From CBDUQP01 sp965369385 (GTDB taxonomy: Bacteria > Planctomycetota > Phycisphaerae > SM23-33), in the NCBI GenBank assembly GCA_965369385.1, contig CBDUQP010000130.1:1-8596 (forward strand): a stretch of DNA of 8,596 nucleotides, read 5' to 3'. The position numbers were made by a program, and so were the translations under genes. Of the stretch, positions 1 through 6,503 are shown one piece after another (the first letter of the stretch is position 1; the number at the start of each line of letters is the position of its first letter). Under the pieces are notes generated by a model, which saw only the letters and a program-made list of their open reading frames with translations, was not told the origin of the DNA and did no database searches.

Positions 1-74
1 GACTTGTATCGTGAGTCAACGGGCGTTGGGACAGTAGGGTCAGAATAGGCGATGTGTAGAAAAGCTGGCCATAT

Positions 75-80
75 AAGGGA
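75..80 (+). promoter_or_regulatory. Shine-Dalgarno of the 55-aa small ORF
   Basis: AAGGGA lies 9 nt upstream of ATG 90. A second ATG at 84 is only 3 nt from the motif and opens a six-codon frame, so ATG 90 is the better-placed start. I see no convincing -35/-10 promoter pair in bases 1-74. Confidence 0.5.
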
Positions 81-89
81 TTATGAATT

Positions 90-257
90 ATGGAGTGGGT
101 TAGAAAGCTCAATATTCATGCTGGCGGCGAACTGATAGCCACGGTGTGCATGGGCTTCGCCGCTGAGCAGACCGGAATAGAAACTCCGCATCGCATTATG
201 GATGCATCCCCGGTCATTTGCGTATTTGCGGTTAATTCATGGAAAGAACTGATATGA
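90..257 (+). CDS. Small hypothetical protein (55 aa) overlapping the start of the chemoreceptor gene
   Basis: This is a small open frame of 55 codons from ATG 90 to TGA 255-257. An in-frame TGA at 84-86 sets its upstream limit, so it is not the tail of a longer gene. A good Shine-Dalgarno sequence, AAGGGA at 75-80, sits 9 nt before the ATG. The stop overlaps the preferred chemoreceptor start as ATGA (254-257), the classical layout for translational coupling. The peptide begins MEWVRKLNIHAGGEL and ends VNSWKELI. It has three Met, two Cys and no obvious signal peptide; a hydrophobic stretch (about residues 15-24) is too short and polar to call a membrane helix. I do not recognise the family. 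It could be a chemotaxis-linked small protein, a leader peptide that tunes translation of the receptor, a decayed gene end, or non-coding. The start context and the overlap favour real translation; codon use is unremarkable. Confidence 0.42.
   Translation: MEWVRKLNIHAGGELIATVCMGFAAEQTGIETPHRIMDASPVICVFAVNSWKELI
124..215 (+). other. Two tandem nested inverted repeats (possible structured RNA upstream of the chemoreceptor)
   Basis: Hairpin 1 has a 7-bp perfect arm, GCGGCGA at 124-130 pairing with TCGCCGC at 157-163. Inside it AGCC (137-140) pairs with GGCT (153-156). Hairpin 2 has a 6-bp arm, GACCGG at 170-175 with CCGGTC at 210-215, and an inner arm GCATC (188-192) with GATGC (201-205). The two nested stems lie 6 nt apart and end about 25 nt before the chemoreceptor Shine-Dalgarno. 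They also lie inside the 55-codon ORF, so they may be a by-product of coding sequence. I could not match them to any known riboswitch consensus. Confidence 0.3.
241..246 (+). promoter_or_regulatory. Shine-Dalgarno that selects the chemoreceptor start at 254
   Basis: GGAAAG lies 7 nt before ATG 254. The alternative in-frame ATG at 239 has only AT-rich sequence with no purine motif at the right distance, and the motif lies downstream of it. This favours 254 and gives the usual short cytoplasmic lead (MTIKMK) before the first membrane helix. Confidence 0.6.
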
Positions 258-2407
258 CTATCAAGATGAAGCTGGCGATTACGATTCTCGTACCCATGGT
301 TGCACTGATCTCTCTGGCCGTGGTGGGTTGGTTTTCCCTGGCGTCCGCCAGCGATGCCACACAACGGGTGGTAAACGATCAATTTCTTCCACTGGTCAAA
401 GACGATGCCACTTATCTTGCACGGCACCTGGCAATGGGCGCTATGCTCGTGTTGGAGGCGGACCGTGACGTGCATCAAGCTCTCCTGGCAGAGAAGGCGG
501 CGCTGGCATCCTCAGATGAATTTGAATTCAAGAAAGCCCGTAATATCAGTGATGAGAATATCGAACAGGCCAAATGGCGAGTAAAACGGGCCTTCGAGCT
601 TGTCTGCAACAACGAGAGTAAGAGAACCGAACTGATTTTCAATGAGCAGTTCAACGAGTGGACCAAGGAGACTACAAAGGTCATTAATTACGCATCCACG
701 CCGGAGAAACGCCTGCTGGCAAGGAAATGCAGTAATGGCGGTTCTGCGGAGAATGCTTTCGGTCAGATGCAGAACACCCTGGATATGTTTGGTGAGTATC
801 TTACAGATCGAATTACGAGCAATCTTGATGGTATGAAAACCAAGCAGGCAGCAGCGGAGCAGGTTGCCGCTGAAGCTGCGAGTCATGCTGCGTGGCAGTC
901 TGGTCTGTTCGTGGTTATCGCTGCTGTCGCAGTGATCATTACCACATGCCTCGGGTTTGTCGTGGGGCATGGGCTTATCGGTCCGATTCACAATATCGTT
1001 AATCGCCTGCGGGATATCTCCGAGGGCAACGGTGATTTGACGCAACGACTTAATGTCGACAGTTCGGACGAACTTGGGCAAATGGCGGAGTGCTTCAACT
1101 CGTTTGTGGACAAGATCCATACGGTAGTTACAAACATAGCCGGTACTGCCGACACGCTGGTTGGTTCGGCAGAGGGACTCAGAGAAACATCCATGGTTTT
1201 GGGGTCAGTAGCCACAGAAATGACGGAACAATCTGTCACGGCGTCTTCAGCTACGGACGAGGCTTCGGTGAGTATTGGGGCAGTGGCTGCCGGAATCGAA
1301 CAGATGAGTACAAGCGCGTCGACAGTAGCTGATTCCTCCGAGCATGTGACCATGAGCCTCAATAGCATGGGGGCGGTTGTTGAGGAAATGTCCAGCAGCA
1401 TGGTTAGCGTTGCGGCCACCACGGAGCAGGTGACGATATCCGTCAACACAGTTGCGTCCGCCATCGAGGAGATGTCGGTGTCCCTGGCGAGTGTGTCGGA
1501 TAGTTCCGCTCAGGCCGCGAGCGTGGCAACCAATGCGGCTGATACCGCCCGACGAACATCCGCAACAATCAGCACGCTCGGCCAGAGTGCCAAGGAAATC
1601 GGCAAGATTGTGGAAATCATTACCGGTATCGCTTCCCAGACAAACCTGCTGGCCCTCAATGCAACCATAGAGGCTGCGTCGGCCGGCGAGGCAGGTAAGG
1701 GATTTGCGGTTGTTGCAAGCGAGGTGAAGGAACTTGCCAAACAAACTGCCTCAGCGACAGACCATATCCGCCATCAGGTTGAGGGCATGCAGGCCAACAC
1801 CGGCGAGGCAGTTGATGCTATTGGCGAGATTGTCTTGGTTATCGATAATGTGAACTCCATCTCTTGCGGGATTGCCGAGCAAGTTAAACAGCAGACGGCA
1901 ACTACCGGTGAAATTGCCCGGAGCATCGGCGATGCAGCCAAGGGCGTGACCGAGGTCTCGGGCAACATCCGAGATGCCGCCGGCGGGGCCAGCGAAGCAT
2001 CGGAAACGGTCCAGCAGGCCGTCATCGCCGCAAGGGATATTTCAAACAACGTAGTCGAATTGGCTACATCCGCAAAGGAAGTTGCCTCCTCCGCTGCCAG
2101 CGCTGCGGCAGGCATGAAATGCCTTTCAGAGAACGTTTCCACGGTTCAGACATTTGCACAGCACACAACTGAAGATGCTTGCGGGATAGACAACGCAGCC
2201 GAAAACTTGACGGGCCTGGCAGGCCAGCTTCAGGAGTTGGTCGGTCAGTTTACGATAGATTCCGGCGCAACGGGAGACGAGGCAGACTTCATGGTCGACA
2301 GTGCTGTGGAAACTGATTCTGGCCACAATGTCTGTGGAATCAAGGGCCAACCGTCCCAAACGGCAAAACACGCCGATCCCCAAGTAGAGCATTCTTCGAT
2401 GTCGTAG
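254..2407 (+). CDS. Methyl-accepting chemotaxis protein (transmembrane chemoreceptor)
   Basis: A full-length inner-membrane chemoreceptor of 717 residues from ATG 254; the frame also allows ATG 239 (722 aa). Its role is to sense a ligand outside the membrane and control the CheA/CheW kinase complex. Domain order: first membrane helix about residues 7-30; periplasmic sensor about 31-213, largely helical with two Cys; second membrane helix about 215-240; HAMP about 236-290, including GPI and DELGQM; then a long heptad-repeat coiled coil. The signalling hairpin tip (about 450-495) carries the hallmark IASQTNLLALNATIEAA followed by GKGFAVVASEVKELA. A tail of about 45 residues after the helical bundle is polar and lacks an NWETF-like CheR-docking pentapeptide. 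The sensor resembles four-helix-bundle types, but I cannot name the ligand. No che gene lies in the window, so the partner kinase must be encoded elsewhere. Translation may be coupled to the small ORF upstream. Confidence 0.96.
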   Translation: MTIKMKLAITILVPMVALISLAVVGWFSLASASDATQRVVNDQFLPLVKDDATYLARHLAMGAMLVLEADRDVHQALLAEKAALASSDEFEFKKARNISDENIEQAKWRVKRAFELVCNNESKRTELIFNEQFNEWTKETTKVINYASTPEKRLLARKCSNGGSAENAFGQMQNTLDMFGEYLTDRITSNLDGMKTKQAAAEQVAAEAASHAAWQSGLFVVIAAVAVIITTCLGFVVGHGLIGPIHNIVNRLRDISEGNGDLTQRLNVDSSDELGQMAECFNSFVDKIHTVVTNIAGTADTLVGSAEGLRETSMVLGSVATEMTEQSVTASSATDEASVSIGAVAAGIEQMSTSASTVADSSEHVTMSLNSMGAVVEEMSSSMVSVAATTEQVTISVNTVASAIEEMSVSLASVSDSSAQAASVATNAADTARRTSATISTLGQSAKEIGKIVEIITGIASQTNLLALNATIEAASAGEAGKGFAVVASEVKELAKQTASATDHIRHQVEGMQANTGEAVDAIGEIVLVIDNVNSISCGIAEQVKQQTATTGEIARSIGDAAKGVTEVSGNIRDAAGGASEASETVQQAVIAARDISNNVVELATSAKEVASSAASAAAGMKCLSENVSTVQTFAQHTTEDACGIDNAAENLTGLAGQLQELVGQFTIDSGATGDEADFMVDSAVETDSGHNVCGIKGQPSQTAKHADPQVEHSSMS
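1295..1540 (+). repeat. 28-residue periodic repeat in the receptor's N-terminal signalling helix
   Basis: The protein repeats a unit of exactly 28 residues (84 nt, four heptads). The motifs IEQMS, VEEMS and IEEMS begin at bases 1295, 1379 and 1463. Each is followed by Ser/Ala/Val-rich heptads and then a conserved slot (SSEHV, TTEQV, SSAQA). These fit the methylation-helix region, where Glu/Gln pairs are substrates of CheR and CheB. The DNA has diverged between units, so the similarity is at protein level. Confidence 0.6.
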
Positions 2408-2466
2408 ACACAACGTTGCCGCACCAGAGATAGTAACTGTGTGGAGTAACGGGCAAGCGAGGCGAG
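2408..2466. other. Convergent intergenic gap without a clear terminator
   Basis: This 59-bp gap separates the 3' ends of the chemoreceptor and the DsbD-like gene. The only hairpin I see is CCGCAC (2419-2424) with GTGTGG (2439-2444), containing one G-U pair and a 14-nt loop. No T-run follows on either strand, so I do not call an intrinsic terminator. Either Rho-dependent termination or read-through into the opposing gene is possible. Confidence 0.5.
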
Positions 2467-4311
2467 CTACTTCTGTGCGAGATCAAGCGTCTTTATGAGG
2501 TATTCACGCGTGAACTTGCCCTCGATGCGATGAGGCTTGGCGTTGCCAGGCGGAAGAATCACGGTGAGTGGGGGAGCGCCGCCGAAGCGGTTTGAAAGCA
2601 TCTTGGCAGCCGGTGAGTGTGCGTCAGTTACGTCCCCCTTCATAGTCACGATGCCGCGTTTCAGCAATTCCTTTGCAACTTCGGGATCACGGTAGACTGT
2701 GCGGTCGATCCAGATGCAACTGAGACAGGTTGCGGATGTGAACTTGACCAGTACCGTCTTGCCCTGTGCATGGGCCTCGGCGATGTCGGCATTGCTGAAG
2801 TCTACGAACGTGATGGGTGATTTCGTCGCAGGCGACAGCATCCACACTCCGCCAATTATTGCCACAGCCAGCACGCTTCCGCGCACTGTGAGTTTTCTTG
2901 CCAGAGGTGCATCGTAGCGAACCCAGGTGCCCCATACCCACAGGCAGAATACCAGCAGAACGCAATAGCCCATCACCCATGCCGGGTAAGAGTCACCGCT
3001 GCCTGCAAATACCAGCCATATCACCACCGGCAGCAGCAGGAAGCCCATGGACTGTTTGAAAAGTTCCATCCAGCGGCCCGGGCGGGGGAGTTTGTCGACC
3101 AGGCCGGGGAACGCCGCCAGCACTGCGTGGGGTAGTGCCATGCCTACGCCTATGGTGAGGATCGCCAGGGTGCCAAGTGGTAATGAGACTACCTGTGCCC
3201 ATGCGAGGGCCTTGGCGAGTATCGCAAAACTGCACGGTGTCGCCAGTATCGCCAGCATAAGCCCCATGCCGATCGAAGATAAATAGGCGTGCGTGCCTTT
3301 TCGTTTGCCCGCGTCCAGGCCGGCGATGCTTGCGGGTACAATCACATTATATAGGCCGAAAAGGTTCGCCGCCAACGCCACAAGTACCAAGCCCAGGCCT
3401 ATTCGCACCGCGCGGTACTGGAACAATCCACTCAGGCTGAATACCTGCTCCGCCACCAGACGCAGCACGATATTCACCCCCGCGATAGCGACGAAGAATA
3501 GCAGTATTCCGAATGCAAATGTGAGACCGAGAGTCACCATGCGCCGGCGACTTTCGCCCGCCATCTGCGTAAGGCTGAGTATTCGCAGCGGTATTACCGG
3601 AAGCACACATGGCATTATGTTGAGGATGAGTCCGGCAAGTAATGCCAGCGCGAGCCCGGCCGGTATTGTGAGATCCTGCACGTCCTGCGACCTGGTGGTA
3701 ATGGGAGCAGGGCGGAGCAAGGGCAGATCGGCTTGGGGCACGGCTTGCTTGAGCTTAGACTCTAGTTCGCTGGTCCAGGCAGGGTTCGGCTGCGATGTCT
3801 CGCTGACCTTTATCGTTGCTGTGCTGTCGGCGACGATGTCTTTGCACAGCTTGCCGCACACCTGGCCGCCGGCTGATATCTTGATCGTGTATGTGCCCGA
3901 GGGTGTGCCCGGCGGAATGTTGATCGGCACGAAGACCGTAGCGTTGTTCTTGTAGGCGTAGTTGGTGATTGTCCTGTCGCCGAGATCGGTATCGTAGCGT
4001 TTGTCAGCCGGCCAAAGCGTTTCGCCTGCTTTCAGCTTGCCTGCGTCTACGGTTACCACAGCGGGTTTGACTGTCTTGCCGGGGTTCGGGCTGTAATACG
4101 CCCACCCGTCAGCTATGCTCAGGTTAATCGCCACGTGGAATGTGGTGCCTGGTTGTGCCGTCAGATGGGATGCGACAGCGCTGGCTGTTATTTCGCTGGT
4201 GAGAGTAAAACCGCCAAACAAATCACTCTCGCCACCCAAGGCGATGCCCTGGGCGAATGTGGCCGCCGGTAACGTCACCAGAACCAGCAGCAAGATAAAT
4301 ACATGTTTCAT
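2467..4311 (-). CDS. dsbD: DsbD-like transmembrane thiol:disulfide reductase
   Basis: 614 residues from ATG 4311. A GTG at 4317 is in frame, but the GGGG Shine-Dalgarno (4320-4323) is 8 nt from the ATG and only 2 nt from the GTG. DsbD family proteins move electrons from cytoplasmic thioredoxin across the inner membrane to periplasmic thiols. The signal peptide (MKHVFILLLVLVTLPAATFA) is followed by a beta-sandwich N-domain to about residue 170 with the Cys pair VCGKLC (C152, C156). The membrane domain covers about 210-495, with the two buried redox Cys in MPCVLP (C235) and ATPCSF (C360). A C-terminal thioredoxin-like domain covers about 505-614, with CLSC (C529, C532). All three redox pairs are present, so the relay looks intact. 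It is last in the reverse-strand run, 32 nt after arsC. No periplasmic partner or cytochrome c maturation gene is visible, so its substrate is unknown; ScsB-like or CcdA-like roles are alternatives. Confidence 0.9.
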   Translation of the reverse strand: MKHVFILLLVLVTLPAATFAQGIALGGESDLFGGFTLTSEITASAVASHLTAQPGTTFHVAINLSIADGWAYYSPNPGKTVKPAVVTVDAGKLKAGETLWPADKRYDTDLGDRTITNYAYKNNATVFVPINIPPGTPSGTYTIKISAGGQVCGKLCKDIVADSTATIKVSETSQPNPAWTSELESKLKQAVPQADLPLLRPAPITTRSQDVQDLTIPAGLALALLAGLILNIMPCVLPVIPLRILSLTQMAGESRRRMVTLGLTFAFGILLFFVAIAGVNIVLRLVAEQVFSLSGLFQYRAVRIGLGLVLVALAANLFGLYNVIVPASIAGLDAGKRKGTHAYLSSIGMGLMLAILATPCSFAILAKALAWAQVVSLPLGTLAILTIGVGMALPHAVLAAFPGLVDKLPRPGRWMELFKQSMGFLLLPVVIWLVFAGSGDSYPAWVMGYCVLLVFCLWVWGTWVRYDAPLARKLTVRGSVLAVAIIGGVWMLSPATKSPITFVDFSNADIAEAHAQGKTVLVKFTSATCLSCIWIDRTVYRDPEVAKELLKRGIVTMKGDVTDAHSPAAKMLSNRFGGAPPLTVILPPGNAKPHRIEGKFTREYLIKTLDLAQK

Positions 4312-4319
4312 AATCACAA

Positions 4320-4323
4320 CCCC
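4320..4323 (-). promoter_or_regulatory. Shine-Dalgarno that decides the DsbD-like start
   Basis: On the reverse strand GGGG lies 8 nt before ATG 4311 and only 2 nt before the in-frame GTG 4317. The spacing supports the ATG, which also places MKH directly before the hydrophobic core of the signal peptide. Confidence 0.5.
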
Positions 4324-4343
4324 ATTTAAATGTCAGTCAAGTG

Positions 4344-4781
4344 CTATTTCAATGCGTCCGGTAGAGTGTCAACGAACTTACGGATATCATCTCGCACGCG
4401 GCGATAGCAGTCAAGTTTGTCTTGTTCGTTGCAGCAGGTGGCTGCCAAGGCCGGCGGATCATCGAATCCGACGTGAACCACTTTTGCGTTTCCGGCAAAC
4501 ACGGGGCATGTCTCGTGTGCGTTGTCGCAGACTGTTACTACGCAGTCGAATTCCATATCACTGAATTCCGACAGCAGTTTCGATTGATGGTTCGAGATGT
4601 CTACGCCTGCTTCGCTCATTACCTTGACCGCGTTTGGGTTCAGGCCGTGGGTTTCTATGCCTGCCGAATAGGCTTCAATGCAGCCGCTCTTCAGATGCCT
4701 GGCAAAGCCTTCTGCCATCTGGCTTCTGCATGAATTGCCGGTGCATAGGAACAGTAATCTGAGTTTCTTGTCTCGCTCCAT
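4344..4781 (-). CDS. arsC: Arsenate reductase, thioredoxin-coupled (low-molecular-weight phosphatase fold)
   Basis: 145 residues from ATG 4781 (MERDKKLRLLFL). It is a cytoplasmic enzyme that reduces arsenate to arsenite. The P-loop CTGNSCRS gives the nucleophile C13, and the pair in CDNAHETCP gives C85 and C92. These correspond to C10, C82 and C89 of Staphylococcus aureus ArsC, the triple-Cys relay that is recycled by thioredoxin. The Asp-Pro of DDPP (about 107-109) matches the general-acid loop. Length is normal for the family. A longer start at 4805 would overlap the transporter gene by 17 nt and add an unconserved MSHLGNST; neither start has a strong Shine-Dalgarno, and ATG 4781 lies 7 nt after the transporter stop, so coupled translation is likely. 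No ArsR, arsenite pump (ArsB/Acr3) or thioredoxin gene is visible in the window. A plain tyrosine phosphatase is unlikely given C85 and C92. Confidence 0.93.
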   Translation of the reverse strand: MERDKKLRLLFLCTGNSCRSQMAEGFARHLKSGCIEAYSAGIETHGLNPNAVKVMSEAGVDISNHQSKLLSEFSDMEFDCVVTVCDNAHETCPVFAGNAKVVHVGFDDPPALAATCCNEQDKLDCYRRVRDDIRKFVDTLPDALK

Positions 4782-4788
4782 CGTGCTA

Positions 4789-5607
4789 TTACCCAAGTGC
4801 GACATCGAGCGTCATCATTATTGCGAAGCCCACGATGCACCCCATTGTAGCAATGTCCACATTGCCTTTGCGTTGTGATTCCGGAATGAGTTCTTCTGTT
4901 ACCACGAATATCATTGCGCCGGCTGCGAATGCCAGTGCATAGGGAAGTATCGCACCCATCGACATAACGAGATATGCTCCCAGCACACCTGCTACTGGTT
5001 CCACGATTCCAGAGAGCTGCCCGTACCAGAGGCTCTTTCGCCTACTCATGCCCTCGCGTCTGAGCGGTAGGGAGACGGCTGTGCCTTCGGGGAAGTTCTG
5101 CAGGCCAATACCTATCGCCAGGGCGATTGCAGCTCCTATCTGAGCCATCTGCGCATCTCCGGTCAGGGCGGCAGCGGCTCCAAATGCAACTCCCACCGCC
5201 AAGCCTTCGGGGATGTTATGAATGGTGATCGCCAGCACCAGCAGCGTGCTTCGCTGCCATGAGGTTTTGGGGCCCTCAGCCACCGCGAGATCAGGGTGCA
5301 TGTGGGGCAATATGCGATCTATAATCCGAAGCACGACAGCTCCCAGCAGGAATCCGATGAGTGGCGGGACCCACTTCCACTTCTCACCGTAGGATTCCAC
5401 GCTCATTTCTATCGCCGGGGCAAGCAGGCTCCAGAAGCTCGCCGCTATCATTACGCCGGCGGCCATGCCGAGCGAAGCGTCAAGAAACTTCTGCGAGACA
5501 TTCTTCGTAAAAAGAACGACACTTGCGCCCGCTGCCGTCACCAGCCACGTTCCGACTGTTGCCAGCAGCGCCTGCGTCACAGGATTCAATCCGTAGAACC
5601 ATTCCAT
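4789..5607 (-). CDS. ZIP-family divalent metal transporter
   Basis: 272 residues from ATG 5607, with AAGGGAG (5617-5623) 9 nt upstream. ZIP proteins move zinc, iron, manganese or similar divalent cations across the inner membrane, usually into the cytoplasm. About eight membrane segments are visible. The two hallmark metal-site helices carry HNIPEG (130-135) and QNFPEG (170-175); further acidic residues lie in GIVEPVAG (about 200-207) and VVTEELIPES (about 235-244). The cytoplasmic loop between helices 3 and 4 is short, with a small His cluster (PHMHPD, 101-106). The sequence resembles the GufA/ZupT branch of prokaryotic ZIPs, but the preferred metal cannot be read from it. It lies between the manganese exporter and arsC, 38 nt after the former and 7 nt before the latter. 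Confidence 0.92.
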   Translation of the reverse strand: MEWFYGLNPVTQALLATVGTWLVTAAGASVVLFTKNVSQKFLDASLGMAAGVMIAASFWSLLAPAIEMSVESYGEKWKWVPPLIGFLLGAVVLRIIDRILPHMHPDLAVAEGPKTSWQRSTLLVLAITIHNIPEGLAVGVAFGAAAALTGDAQMAQIGAAIALAIGIGLQNFPEGTAVSLPLRREGMSRRKSLWYGQLSGIVEPVAGVLGAYLVMSMGAILPYALAFAAGAMIFVVTEELIPESQRKGNVDIATMGCIVGFAIMMTLDVALG

Positions 5608-5645
5608 GTTCGTTCACTCCCTTAGTGTTATTACTTGTCGGGTCG

Positions 5646-6206
5646 CTATTCCATGAGGTGCGTTATGAGGATGTTGAATCCTATTCCCAGCAGTACCAGC
5701 CCTCCGACCACCTCTGCCCATTTACCGCACTTGTCGCCGAATTTGTTACCAAACGTCATTCCCAAAACGGTCATTCCCGCAGCTACGATGCCGATAACCA
5801 CACTGGGCATCCAGACCGAAACGCCGATTAACGCCATGGTCAGGCCAACGGCAAGGGCATCTATGCTGGTTGCGATAGACAGCAAAATCAGCGTCCATCC
5901 CTTGGTGGGGTCTTGTGTGGTTTCGTGTACTGATGCGGACCTTGCTTCCCAGAGCATTTTGCCGCCCACAAACCCCAACATTCCGAATGCAATCCAATGA
6001 TCCCACTGCTTTATGTAAACAGCCAGGCTCATGCCGGCAAGCCAACCGATTATCGGCATGAGGAACTGGAAGAACCCGAAACTGAATGCCAACCGAAGCA
6101 CATGTCTGTGCGTGACTTTCTCAATCGCCATGCCTGAGACGATGGACACCGCAAAGGCGTCCATCGCCAGACCGAATGCTATCGCTACGGTAGATATTAA
6201 ACCCAC
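5646..6206 (-). CDS. mntP: Putative manganese efflux pump, MntP family
   Basis: 186 residues beginning at a GTG (6206) read as Met. The strong AAGGAG (6217-6222) lies 10 nt upstream, and no in-frame ATG is nearer than residue 15. MntP is a small inner-membrane exporter that lowers cytoplasmic manganese. The protein is six hydrophobic helices in two related halves, each with the signature Asp: GLAMDAFAVS (D16) in the first and SIATSIDALAVG (D116) in the second. GNKFGDKCGKWAEVVGG (152-168) is the usual loop before the last helix. Length matches the family at about 185-190. I see no yybP-ykoY manganese riboswitch in the 64 nt before it, so any manganese control would act elsewhere. MntP-like exporters of other metals remain possible. 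Confidence 0.92.
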   Translation of the reverse strand: MGLISTVAIAFGLAMDAFAVSIVSGMAIEKVTHRHVLRLAFSFGFFQFLMPIIGWLAGMSLAVYIKQWDHWIAFGMLGFVGGKMLWEARSASVHETTQDPTKGWTLILLSIATSIDALAVGLTMALIGVSVWMPSVVIGIVAAGMTVLGMTFGNKFGDKCGKWAEVVGGLVLLGIGFNILITHLME

Positions 6207-6216
6207 GACTACACAT

Positions 6217-6222
6217 CTCCTT
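6217..6222 (-). promoter_or_regulatory. Strong Shine-Dalgarno serving the GTG start of mntP
   Basis: AAGGAG on the reverse strand lies 10 nt before GTG 6206. An ATG directly abutting the motif (6214-6216) is out of frame with the gene, so GTG is the only well-placed start that gives the complete first membrane helix. Confidence 0.6.
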
Positions 6223-6270
6223 GTCGAACGTTAGCGTCCGTGATTATTCAGGCGATGCCATTATTCGAAA

Positions 6271-6432
6271 TCAGTCTACAGGTGAGAAGCTGTCTTTGTC
6301 TGCTCCGCAATCGGGGCATACCCAGGTGTCGGGCAGATCTTCAAACTTGGTTCCCGCCGGTATGCCCTCGCCCGGATCGCCAACGGCTGGGTCATAAATG
6401 TAATCACAGACTTCACATTGATATTTCTGCAT
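6271..6432 (-). CDS. Rubredoxin
   Basis: A 53-residue one-iron electron carrier from ATG 6432, with AAAGGA (6441-6446) 8 nt upstream. Rubredoxins are small soluble cytoplasmic proteins with one iron held by four cysteines. Here these are CEVC (C6, C9) and CPDC (C39, C42), with the conserved DYIYDPAVGDP and the GTKFEDLPDTWVCPDCG region. Length is exactly typical. It follows the flavodiiron fusion by 71 nt, and rubredoxin is the classical electron donor to flavodiiron proteins. That pairing is expected for a simple flavodiiron protein but is surprising next to one that carries its own reductase. It may supply electrons from another source, serve a different partner, or be an ancestral leftover. 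No separate rubredoxin reductase is visible. Confidence 0.97.
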   Translation of the reverse strand: MQKYQCEVCDYIYDPAVGDPGEGIPAGTKFEDLPDTWVCPDCGADKDSFSPVD

Positions 6433-6503
6433 TCTCAGAGTCCTTTCCATTCAAAAAGTGTTCTTGATACTCGTGTGTCCCTGTTATGGAGTTACCCCTG
6501 CAT

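Noticed and set aside
1..253. Cyclic-di-GMP (GEMM) riboswitch upstream of the chemoreceptor
   Set aside because: I looked because such receptors are often controlled this way, but the conserved GCAAAGCC-type core and the tetraloop receptor arrangement are absent.
239..253. Five extra N-terminal codons on the chemoreceptor (start at 239)
   Set aside because: There is no Shine-Dalgarno before 239, whereas GGAAAG is well placed for 254. The extension MERTD precedes a typical receptor N-terminus.
512..1120. Reverse-strand open frame of 202 codons inside the chemoreceptor
   Set aside because: It is antisense to the sensor and HAMP regions, with no domain and no plausible ribosome site. The forward frame is certain.
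2419..2444. Intrinsic terminator between the convergent genes
   Set aside because: The six-pair stem includes a G-U pair, has a 14-nt loop and is not followed by a T-run on either strand.
3293..3955. Forward-strand open frame of 220 codons opposite the DsbD-like gene
   Set aside because: It is antisense to the membrane domain of a clear DsbD family protein, and its Arg/Ser/Pro/Thr-rich product is typical of a reverse-complement shadow.
6207..6270. yybP-ykoY manganese riboswitch before mntP
   Set aside because: The gap is only 64 nt and mostly holds the ribosome site; the paired conserved loops of that riboswitch are not present.
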